From positions 2,164,501 to 2,228,500 of the forward strand of contig NZ_CP103300.1 of the NCBI RefSeq assembly GCF_025562755.1: a stretch of 64,000 nucleotides of DNA, given 5' to 3'. This DNA comes from Endozoicomonas euniceicola. GTDB lineage: Bacteria; Pseudomonadota; Gammaproteobacteria; Pseudomonadales; Endozoicomonadaceae. Positions 52,770 through 60,104 of this stretch are shown piece by piece (position 1 is the stretch's first letter; every line of letters begins with the position of its first letter). Made by a program: the position numbers and the translations under genes. The notes under the pieces are model-generated. The model was not told where the DNA came from. It was given only the letters and a program-made list of their open reading frames with translations, and did not search any database.

Positions 52770-54512
52770 ATGTTTAATGTCAGGCGCTGCTCGTCAAATG
52801 GTCTGGTGTTTTGGGCTAGATGTGGTAATACCCAAGCCGTTGAATACTTTCTGTCCCGAGGTGCTCATCCCAACGATTCGCCAAAAGCTCTGAAGTGGGC
52901 AGCTTTAAATGGACATACCGAGATCGTCAAAATTCTGCTGAAAAACGGTGCAGATCCCAGCAAGTGCCCAAGAGCTCTGGAGTGGGCAGCCTCAGATGGA
53001 CATACCGAGATCGTCAAAGCTCTGCTGGACAAAGGAGCCAAGCCCAGCGATTCGCCAGAAGCTCTGGAGTCGGCAGCTAAAAATGGACATATCGATATCG
53101 TCAACGCTCTGCTGGACAAGGGTGCCAAGCTCAGAGAGTCGCCAAGAGCTATGAAGAACGCAATCTCAAAAAGACATATCGATATCTTCAACGCTCTGCT
53201 GAACAAAGAGGCCAATCCTGACAAGTTAATACAAGAACTGTGGTTTGCAGCCTCAAATGGACATCTCGATATCGTCAACGTTCTGCTGAACAAAGGTGTC
53301 AAGCCCAACAAGTGGCCAATAGCTCTGGAGAAAGCAGCCTCAAATGGACATCTCAATATCGTCAACGCTCTGCTGGACAGAGGTGCCAAGCCCAGCGAGT
53401 CGCCAAAAGCTCTGGCGCGGGCAGCCTCAAATGGACATCTCAATATCGTCAACGCTCTGCTGGACAGAGGTGCCAAGCCCAGCAATTCGCCAGAAGCTCT
53501 GGAGTGGGCAGCCTCAAATGGACATCTCGATATCGTCAATACCCTGCTGGCCTACGGTGTCCAGCCCAGCCAGTTACAAAAAGCTCTGGATCGGGCTGCT
53601 TCCAAAGGGCGTAACGAGGTCGTCAATACCCTGCTGGCCAACGGTGCCAAGCCCAGCGAGTCGCCAAAAGCTCTGGAGGAGGCAGCTTTAAACGGACATA
53701 CCGGGATCGTCAAAATTCTGCTGGAATACGGTGCCAAGCCCAGCGAGTCGCCAAAAGCTCTGGAGGAGGCAGCTTTAAACGGACATACCGGGATCGTCAA
53801 AATTCTGCTGGAATACGGTGCCAAGCCCAGCGAGTCGCCAAAAGCTCTGGAGGAGGCAGCTTTAAACGGACATACCGGGATCGTCAAAATTCTGCTGGAA
53901 TACGGTGCCAAGCCCAGCGAGTCGCCAAATGCTCTGGAGTGGGCAGTTTTAAATAGACGTAGCAAGATCGTCAAGATTCTGCTGGAAAACGGTGCCAAGC
54001 CCAGTGCGTCGCCAAAAGCTCTGGAGTTGGCAGCTTTAAATGGATCTCTCGATATCGTCAACGCTCTGCTGGACAGAGGCGCCAAGCCCAGCGATTCGCC
54101 AAAAGCTCTGGAGGAGGCAGCCTCAAATGGACATCTCGATATCGTCAATACCCTGCTGGCCTACGGTGTCCAGCCCAGCCAGTTACAAAAAGCTCTGGAT
54201 CTGGCTGCTTCCAAAGGGCATAACGAGGTCGTCAAAACCCTGCTGGCCAACGGTGCCCAGCCCAGCCTGTCATCAGAAATGCATGAGCTGGCAATTTCCG
54301 ACGGACATGGCAGGACCGTCGAGATTGTCGAGGCGGCCAAAAATCATGCCTTAATGCCAGGACAAACAAAATCTCTGTGTTTACAAGCCCGTAACGCCAT
54401 TCGTACTCTGCTGATCAATAATCCGGCCAACGCTGATCAATCACTGAAGAAGGTGATCTACTCTCTGCCCCTGCCCACCCCTATGAAAAACTATTTGTTT
54501 GAAGCTCTGTGA
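52770..54512 (+). CDS. Ankyrin repeat protein with SOCS-box-like C-terminus, copy D
   Basis: The protein has 580 residues with a cap of a different type (MFNVRRCSSNGLVFWARCGN) and sixteen repeats. Repeats 8 and 9 (..NTLLAYGVQP, SQLQKALDRAASKGRNEVVN) are of the kind otherwise found only just before the constant end. So the protein looks like two arrays fused head to tail. Repeats 10-12 are three identical 87-nt units (53646-53906). The SOCS-like end lies at 535-580. The cap is Cys-containing and shared with copies E and F only. Confidence 0.82.
   Translation: MFNVRRCSSNGLVFWARCGNTQAVEYFLSRGAHPNDSPKALKWAALNGHTEIVKILLKNGADPSKCPRALEWAASDGHTEIVKALLDKGAKPSDSPEALESAAKNGHIDIVNALLDKGAKLRESPRAMKNAISKRHIDIFNALLNKEANPDKLIQELWFAASNGHLDIVNVLLNKGVKPNKWPIALEKAASNGHLNIVNALLDRGAKPSESPKALARAASNGHLNIVNALLDRGAKPSNSPEALEWAASNGHLDIVNTLLAYGVQPSQLQKALDRAASKGRNEVVNTLLANGAKPSESPKALEEAALNGHTGIVKILLEYGAKPSESPKALEEAALNGHTGIVKILLEYGAKPSESPKALEEAALNGHTGIVKILLEYGAKPSESPNALEWAVLNRRSKIVKILLENGAKPSASPKALELAALNGSLDIVNALLDRGAKPSDSPKALEEAASNGHLDIVNTLLAYGVQPSQLQKALDLAASKGHNEVVKTLLANGAQPSLSSEMHELAISDGHGRTVEIVEAAKNHALMPGQTKSLCLQARNAIRTLLINNPANADQSLKKVIYSLPLPTPMKNYLFEAL
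53646..53906 (+). repeat. Three identical 87-bp tandem units inside copy D
   Basis: Units start at 53646, 53733 and 53820 and match at every base. Each encodes one 29-residue repeat (SESPKALEEAALNGHTGIVK..). Perfect identity implies a very recent slippage or unequal exchange event. Confidence 0.92.
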
Positions 54513-54758
54513 CCCAATGGCACTGACTTAAGCACGAAAGGCCGGAAGACAAAGGCTCAGAGCGTAGCAGGGGTAATCAAAAATCACTCTGCTCCGGTCA
54601 TTCCCTGAAAAAGTAAACCTATAAATAAAGAACTGTAAGTATTACTGGTGCGGGAGCATGTGCTTTCGGCTTTGGAGCAACATTCTGAGCAGTGAGGAAC
54701 TTTTCCTGAAAATAAGTGACAAACCTGACACTTCTAAAACCAATTAGGGAGAAATTAT
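54513..54758. repeat. 246-nt array spacer (D-E)
   Basis: The queG-end copy lies at 54645-54694, with CTTTCGGC instead of CTTTGGGC, which changes the encoded Trp codon. The queG-end copy is therefore drifting as non-coding DNA. Confidence 0.9.
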
Positions 54759-56501
54759 ATGTTTAATGTCAGGCGCTGCTCGTCAAATGGTCTGGTGTTT
54801 TGGGCTAGATGTGGTAATACCCAAGTCGTTGAATACTTTCTGTCCCGAGGTGTTCATCCCAACGATTCGCCAAAAGCTCTGAAGTGGGCAGCTTCAAATG
54901 GACATACCGAGATCGTCAAAATTCTGCTGAAAAACGGTGCAGATCCCAGCAAGTGCCCAAGAGCTCTGGAGTTGGCAGCCTTAGATGGACATACCGAGAT
55001 CGTCAAAGCTCTGCTGGACAAAGGAGCCAAGCCCAGCGATTCGCCAGAAGCTCTGGAGTCGGCAGCTAAAAATGGACATATCGATATCGTCAACGCTCTG
55101 CTGGACAAGGGTGCCAAGCTTAGAGAGTCGCCAAGGGCTATGAAGAACGCAATCTCAAAAAGACATATCGATATCTTCAACGCTCTGCTGAACAAAGAGG
55201 CCAATCCTGACAAGTTAATAAAAGAACTGTGGTTTGCAGCCTCAAATGGACATCTCGATATCGTCAACGTTCTGCTGAACAAAGGTGTCAAGCCCAACAA
55301 GTGCCCAATAGCTCTGGAGAAAGCAGCCTCAAATGGACATCTCAATATCGTCAACGCTCTGCTGGACAGAGGTGCCAAGCCCAGCGAGTCGCCAAAAGCT
55401 CTGGAGAAAGCAGCCTCAAATGGACATTTCAATATCGTCAACGCTCTGCTGGACAGAGGTGCCAAGCCCAGCGATTCGCCAGGAGCTCTGGAGTGGGCAG
55501 CCTCAAATGGACATCTCGATATCGTCAATACCCTGCTGGCCTACGGTGTCCAGCCCAGCCAGTTACAAAAAGCTCTGGATCGGGCTGCTTCCAAAGGGCG
55601 TAACGAGGTCGTCAATACCCTGCTGGCCAACGGTGCCCAGCCCAGCAAGTCGCCAGAAGCTCTGGAGTCGGCAGCTTTAAATGGACATCTCGATATCGTC
55701 AAGATTCTGCTGGAAAACGGTGCCAAGCCCAGCGAGTCGCCAAAAGCTCTGGAGGAGGCAGCTTTAAATGGACATACCGGGATCGTCAACATTCTGCTGA
55801 AAAACGGTGCCAAGCCCAGCGAGTCGCCAAAAGCTCTGGAGGAGGCAGCTTCAAAGGGACATCTCGATATCGTCAACGCTCTGCTGGACAGAGGCGCCAA
55901 GCCCAGCGAGTCGCCAAAAGCTCTGGAGTCGGCAGCTTTAAATGGACATACCGGGATCGTCAACATTCTGCTGAAAAACGGTGCCAAGCCCAGCGAGTCG
56001 CCAAAAGCTCTGGAGGAGGCAGCTTCAAAGGGACATCTCGATATCGTCAACGCTCTGCTGGACAGAGGTGCCAAGCCCAGCGATTCGCCAAAAGCTCTGG
56101 AGTCGGCAGCCTCAAAAGGATATATCAAAATCGTCAATACCCTGCTGGCCTACGGTGTCCAGCCCAGCCAGTTACAAAAAGCTCTGGATCTGGCTGCTTC
56201 CAAAGGGCATAACGAGGTCGTCAAAACCCTGCTGGCCAACGGTGCCCAGCCCAGCCTGTCATCAGAAATGCATGAGCTGGCAATTTCCGACGGACATGGC
56301 AGGACCGTCGAGATTGTCGAGGCGGCCAAAAATCATGCCTTAATGCCAGGACAAACAAAATCTCTGTGTTTACAAGCCCGTAACGCCATTCGTACTCTGC
56401 TGATCAATAATCCGGCCAACGCTGATCAATCACTGAAGAAGGTGATCTACTCTCTGCCCCTGCCCACCCCGATGAAAAACTATTTGTTTGAAGCTCTGTG
56501 A
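54759..56501 (+). CDS. Ankyrin repeat protein with SOCS-box-like C-terminus, copy E
   Basis: The protein has 580 residues and sixteen repeats, with a cap and first nine repeats nearly identical to copy D. After the internal end-type repeat (repeat 9) the order differs. A two-repeat block (SPKALESAALNGHTGIVNIL-type plus SPKALEEAASKGHLDIVNAL-type) recurs within repeats 11-14. Equal length to D with different inner content shows exchange of modules at fixed repeat boundaries. The SOCS-like end at 535-580 is unchanged. Confidence 0.82.
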   Translation: MFNVRRCSSNGLVFWARCGNTQVVEYFLSRGVHPNDSPKALKWAASNGHTEIVKILLKNGADPSKCPRALELAALDGHTEIVKALLDKGAKPSDSPEALESAAKNGHIDIVNALLDKGAKLRESPRAMKNAISKRHIDIFNALLNKEANPDKLIKELWFAASNGHLDIVNVLLNKGVKPNKCPIALEKAASNGHLNIVNALLDRGAKPSESPKALEKAASNGHFNIVNALLDRGAKPSDSPGALEWAASNGHLDIVNTLLAYGVQPSQLQKALDRAASKGRNEVVNTLLANGAQPSKSPEALESAALNGHLDIVKILLENGAKPSESPKALEEAALNGHTGIVNILLKNGAKPSESPKALEEAASKGHLDIVNALLDRGAKPSESPKALESAALNGHTGIVNILLKNGAKPSESPKALEEAASKGHLDIVNALLDRGAKPSDSPKALESAASKGYIKIVNTLLAYGVQPSQLQKALDLAASKGHNEVVKTLLANGAQPSLSSEMHELAISDGHGRTVEIVEAAKNHALMPGQTKSLCLQARNAIRTLLINNPANADQSLKKVIYSLPLPTPMKNYLFEAL

Positions 56502-56747
56502 CCCAATGGCACTGACTTAAGCACGAAAGGCCGGAAGACAAAGGCTCAGAGCGTAGCAGGGGTAATCAAAAATCACTCTGCTCCGGTCATTCCCTGAAAA
56601 AGTAAACCTATAAATAAAGAACTGTAAGTATTACTGGTGCGGGAGCATGTGCTTTCGGCTTTGGAGCAACATTCTGAGCAGTGAGGAACTTTTCCTGAAA
56701 ATAAGTGACAAACCTGACACTTCTAAAACCAATTAGGGAGAAATTAT
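56502..56747. repeat. 246-nt array spacer (E-F)
   Basis: It is nearly identical to the D-E spacer, including the CTTTCGGC variant. The queG-end copy lies at 56634-56683. The shared variant shows that units D, E and F were duplicated from one another most recently. Confidence 0.9.
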
Positions 56748-57794
56748 ATGTTTAATGTCAGGCGCTGCTCGTCAAATGTTCTGGTGTTTTGGGCTAGATG
56801 TGGTAATACCCAAGTCGTTGAATACCTTCTGTCCCGAGGTGCTCATCCCAACGATTCGCCAAAAGCTCTGGGGTGGGCAGCTTTAAATGGACATACCGAG
56901 ATCGTCAAAATTCTGCTGAAAAACGGTGCAGATCCCAGCAAGTGCCCAAGAGCTCTGGAGTGGGCAGCCTTAGATGGACATACCGAGATCGTCAAAGCTC
57001 TGCTGGACAAAGGAGCCAAGCCCAGCGATTCGCCAGAAGCTCTGGAGTCGGCAGCTAAAAATGGACATATCGATATCGTCAACGCTCTGCTGGACAAGGG
57101 TGCCAAGCTTAGAGAGTCGCCAAGGGCTATGAAGAACGCAATCTCAAAAAGACATATCGATATCTTCAACGCTCTGCTGAACAAAGAGGCCAATCCTGAC
57201 AAGTTAATAAAAGAACTGTGGTTTGCAGCCTCAAATGGACATCTCGATATCGTCAACGTTCTGCTGAACAAAGGTGTCAAGCCCAACAAGTGCCCAATAG
57301 CTCTGGAGAAAGCAGCCTCAAATGGACATCTCAATATCGTCAACGCTCTGCTGGACAGAGGTGCCAAGCCCAGCGATTCGCCAAAAGCTCTGGAGTCGGC
57401 AGCCTCAAAAGGATATATCAAAATCGTCAATACCCTGCTGGCCTACGGTGTCCAGCCCAGCCAGTTACAAAAAGCTCTGGATCTGGCTGCTTCCAAAGGG
57501 CATAACGAGGTCGTCAAAACCCTGCTGGCCAACGGTGCCCAGCCCAGCCTGTCATCAGAAATGCATGAGCTGGCAATTTCCGACGGACATGGCAGGACCG
57601 TCGAGATTGTCGAGGCGGCCAAAAATCATGCCTTAATGCCAGGACAAACAAAATCTCTGTGTTTACAAGCCCGTAACGCCATTCGTACTCTGCTGATCAA
57701 TAATCCGGCCAACGCTGATCAATCACTGAAGAAGGTGATCTACTCTCTGCCCCTGCCCACCCCTATGAAAAACTATTTGTTTGAACCTCTGTGA
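56748..57794 (+). CDS. Ankyrin repeat protein with SOCS-box-like C-terminus, copy F
   Basis: The protein has 348 residues and eight repeats. The cap and first six repeats match copy E. It then jumps directly to the last two repeats of E (SPKALESAASKGYIKIVNTL, SQLQKALDLAASKGHNEVVK). It is therefore copy E with eight internal repeats removed. SLCLQARNAI lies at 303-312. The last residues are FEPL, as in copy G, rather than FEAL. Confidence 0.82.
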   Translation: MFNVRRCSSNVLVFWARCGNTQVVEYLLSRGAHPNDSPKALGWAALNGHTEIVKILLKNGADPSKCPRALEWAALDGHTEIVKALLDKGAKPSDSPEALESAAKNGHIDIVNALLDKGAKLRESPRAMKNAISKRHIDIFNALLNKEANPDKLIKELWFAASNGHLDIVNVLLNKGVKPNKCPIALEKAASNGHLNIVNALLDRGAKPSDSPKALESAASKGYIKIVNTLLAYGVQPSQLQKALDLAASKGHNEVVKTLLANGAQPSLSSEMHELAISDGHGRTVEIVEAAKNHALMPGQTKSLCLQARNAIRTLLINNPANADQSLKKVIYSLPLPTPMKNYLFEPL

Positions 57795-58002
57795 CCCAAT
57801 GGCACTGACTTAAGCACGAAAGGCCGGAAGACAAAGGCTCAGAGCGTAGCAGGGGTAATCAAAAATCACTCTGCTCCGGCCATTCCCTGAAAAAGTAAGC
57901 CTATGAATAAAGAACTGTAAGTATTACTGGTGCGGGAGCATGTGCTTTGGGCTTTGGAGCAACATGCTGAGCAGTGAGGAACTTTTCCTGAAAATAAGTG
58001 AC
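57795..58002. repeat. Array spacer truncated by the IS200/IS605-type element
   Basis: It follows the normal spacer (queG-end copy 57927-57976) up to ATAAGTGAC and then departs at 58003. The missing part would have been the last ~38 nt of the leader before another gene start. Confidence 0.88.
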
Positions 58003-58037
58003 TGCTCCCCACCCTATCGGGTGAGGCTTCTGATTTC

Positions 58038-59210
58038 TTAGGCAGCAACCGACAGTCTGCCGGATTTACGCAAGCCTCCATCAGCAGAAACGGACAGTCC
58101 TTCCGCCTTTAATTTCAATATGCCTTGCTTCTTGATATTGCGAGCTGCATTAATATCCCGGTCATGGATAGCACCACAGCTACACTCCCATGATCGGATT
58201 CTCAATGGCATTTTTTCCTGTTTCAAATCGCAGACTGAGCAAGTTTTAGAGGATGCAAACCACTGGTCTATCTTCACCAGATGTTTACCTTCCTGCTTTG
58301 CCTTGTATTCGAGTTTGGTTATCAGTGAATGCCAGCCAGCATCAGCAATAGAACGAGCAAGACGCTTGTTCTTGAGCATGTTTTTAACTTTCAGTGCCTC
58401 CACAATCACCGCTTGGTTTTCGTCGATGAGTTGTTTTGATAGCTTATGCTGAAAATCATTACGGGCAAAGGCTACACGCTCATGCGCCTTTGCCACCAAT
58501 AAACGGGCTTTGTGCCTACCTTTTGAGCCTTTCTTGCAGCGAGATAGAGCCTGTTGTTTTCTTTTCAGGTTACGTTGTGCTTTTTTCAGAAAGCGAGGAT
58601 TGCCAGTCTTATGGCCGGTACTGGTGATAGCCAGACCAGTAATCCCCATATCAACACCGACAACCTGATTAGCTTCAAGATTATCAATCTGTTTTGGTTG
58701 TTCCTGGGTATCATCAGCCAATATGGAGGCAAAATACTTGCCGGTTAGCGTTCTGCTCAGGGTGATAGACTTCACCTTACCCACTATTTCACGATGCACT
58801 TTAGCCCTTATGGGCTTGCACTTGGGGATTTTTATCCAGTTATCGCCCACAGAGACAGACGTACAATGGTAGCTACTTTGCTTGCCATGCTTTTTCTTGA
58901 AGCGAGGAAATCTTGCCTGCAATTTGGGATTGAAAAAGTTTTGAAAGGCCGTATCCAGATTGATAGTGGCCTGTTGCAGTGCAATAGAGTCAGCGTTTTT
59001 CAGCCATGAGTACTTTCGGCTTTTCTTGGCTTTTGCCAGCAAGGGCTTCAGGTGTTTTTTGGGAGAAAGGCTCTGCCCACGAACCTTGTAATAATGAACC
59101 TTAATAGCCAGGGCCTTGTTCCATACGAACCGCACAGCATCAAACTGACGGTCGAGAAATTCCGCCTGCTCTGATGTTGGATAGATTCGTACTTTGGTGG
59201 CTCTCAGCAT
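58038..59210 (-). CDS. tnpB: TnpB RNA-guided nuclease of the IS200/IS605 element
   Basis: The 390-residue protein begins MLRATKVRIYPTSEQAEFLDRQ, typical of OrfB_IS605. RuvC residues are Asp in GVDMGITGLAI near 186, Glu in IVEALKVKNML and Asp in HDRDINAARN near the end. The zinc finger is intact here (KTCSVCDLKQ and ECSCG), unlike the IS607 TnpB in this window. It is divergent from tnpA and probably active in guide-directed DNA cleavage that keeps the element in place. Confidence 0.92.
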   Translation of the reverse strand: MLRATKVRIYPTSEQAEFLDRQFDAVRFVWNKALAIKVHYYKVRGQSLSPKKHLKPLLAKAKKSRKYSWLKNADSIALQQATINLDTAFQNFFNPKLQARFPRFKKKHGKQSSYHCTSVSVGDNWIKIPKCKPIRAKVHREIVGKVKSITLSRTLTGKYFASILADDTQEQPKQIDNLEANQVVGVDMGITGLAITSTGHKTGNPRFLKKAQRNLKRKQQALSRCKKGSKGRHKARLLVAKAHERVAFARNDFQHKLSKQLIDENQAVIVEALKVKNMLKNKRLARSIADAGWHSLITKLEYKAKQEGKHLVKIDQWFASSKTCSVCDLKQEKMPLRIRSWECSCGAIHDRDINAARNIKKQGILKLKAEGLSVSADGGLRKSGRLSVAA

Positions 59211-59275
59211 GGAACGTTATTTCAGTGCTCATTAATATAAAGTTTATATTACAGGTATTTGAAAGAGGTTTTCAA

Positions 59276-59704
59276 GTGAGCGCACACAATAAAGATTTGC
59301 TTAAAGGGTATCTTCGCAAACGACATAGCGTTACCAAGCTGGTTGTTCATTTGGTGTTCACGACAAAGTACAGGCGAAAGCTTTTTGATGGCTATATGAT
59401 CAAGCAGTTACGGGAGTCGTTCGAGAGTGCATGTGAAAAACTGGAATGCCAGTTACTTGAAATGGATGGCGAAAAAGATCACGTACACCTGTTGGTGGCC
59501 TACCCACCAAAACTGGCTATCAGTGTCATGGTAAATAATCTCAAATCAACATCATCAAGACGGTTGCGAATGCTCAATACCCACCTTACTGCTCAGAGCA
59601 AAGCAGGCTTAATGTGGTCAAGGTCTTACTTTGCTTGCAGTGCTGGCGGTGCAACTATCGAGACTCTGAAGGACTACGTTAATAGCCAGAGTACACCAGA
59701 TTGA
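59276..59704 (+). CDS. tnpA: Y1 (HUH) transposase TnpA of the IS200/IS605 element
   Basis: I start at GTG 59276, which has an AGAGG site 8 nt upstream; the open frame extends back to 59174 over the tnpB start. The protein is then 142 residues, the usual size. The HUH motif is DHVHLLV and the catalytic Tyr is in ETLKDYVNSQ near the C-terminus. It excises and inserts the element as single-stranded DNA. The N-terminal RHSVTKLVVHLVFTTKYRRK block is characteristic. Confidence 0.9.
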   Translation: MSAHNKDLLKGYLRKRHSVTKLVVHLVFTTKYRRKLFDGYMIKQLRESFESACEKLECQLLEMDGEKDHVHLLVAYPPKLAISVMVNNLKSTSSRRLRMLNTHLTAQSKAGLMWSRSYFACSAGGATIETLKDYVNSQSTPD

Positions 59705-59831
59705 TGGCGGAAGGCTCTGCGCCTTCCCGTCTTATATCCCCGCCCGCATTGGGCGAGGATTTACGACGATTTTGTAAAAAGCCGGTACATGAAAAGGCAA
59801 AACCTGAGCTTGTTGTCTAACCTCCAAACCC

Positions 59832-60092
59832 ATGATTACTTTGCCTCCTGAAAATCTTTCCCCCAGCCTGCTTGAATACATAGTCAAGCAACAGGAGCTG
59901 ATTACCCGGCAGCAAAGGCAAATTGCTCAGCTCATGGAGCAAAACGTTCAGTTGCAGGCTCGGATAGAAGTTCTGGAGGCCGAAATCATCCGCCTTAAAA
60001 AGCTCAACCCAAAACCCAACATCAAGCCAGGCTCATTGCTATTCAGGGACTACAGCCATGGGCAAGGCTTTTTTAATATCAAACCTATGTAG
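59832..60092 (+). pseudogene. N-terminal remnant of an IS66-type transposase
   Basis: The 86-residue frame starts LPPENLSPSLLEYIVKQQE, continues as a coiled coil (QNVQLQARIEVLEAEIIRLKKL) and then has NPKPNIKP, a pattern seen at the beginning of IS66-family DDE transposases. After NIKPG the sequence becomes unrelated and the frame stops. The catalytic part is missing, so it is a fragment. It lies between the IS200/IS605 element and the last ankyrin gene, marking a hotspot for insertions. Confidence 0.6.
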
Positions 60093-60104
60093 GTAGGCTA
60101 AGTC

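Larger units (their letters stand above)
58003..59770. mobile_element. IS200/IS605-family element (divergent tnpA and tnpB)
   Basis: The left junction is fixed at 58002/58003 by comparison with intact spacers. The right end, near 59770, is approximate. Subterminal imperfect palindromes are present at both edges: CCCCACCCTATCGGGTGAGG (58007-58026) and CCCCGCCC..GGGCGAGG (59738-59758). They have the same orientation, as expected of single-strand transposition by a Y1 transposase. The omega RNA would be made from the tnpB 3' end toward 58003. Confidence 0.8.

Noticed and set aside
48366..57794. CRISPR-like array
   Set aside because: The 87-nt periodicity lies inside protein-coding genes with continuous frames and no unique spacers; no cas genes are present.
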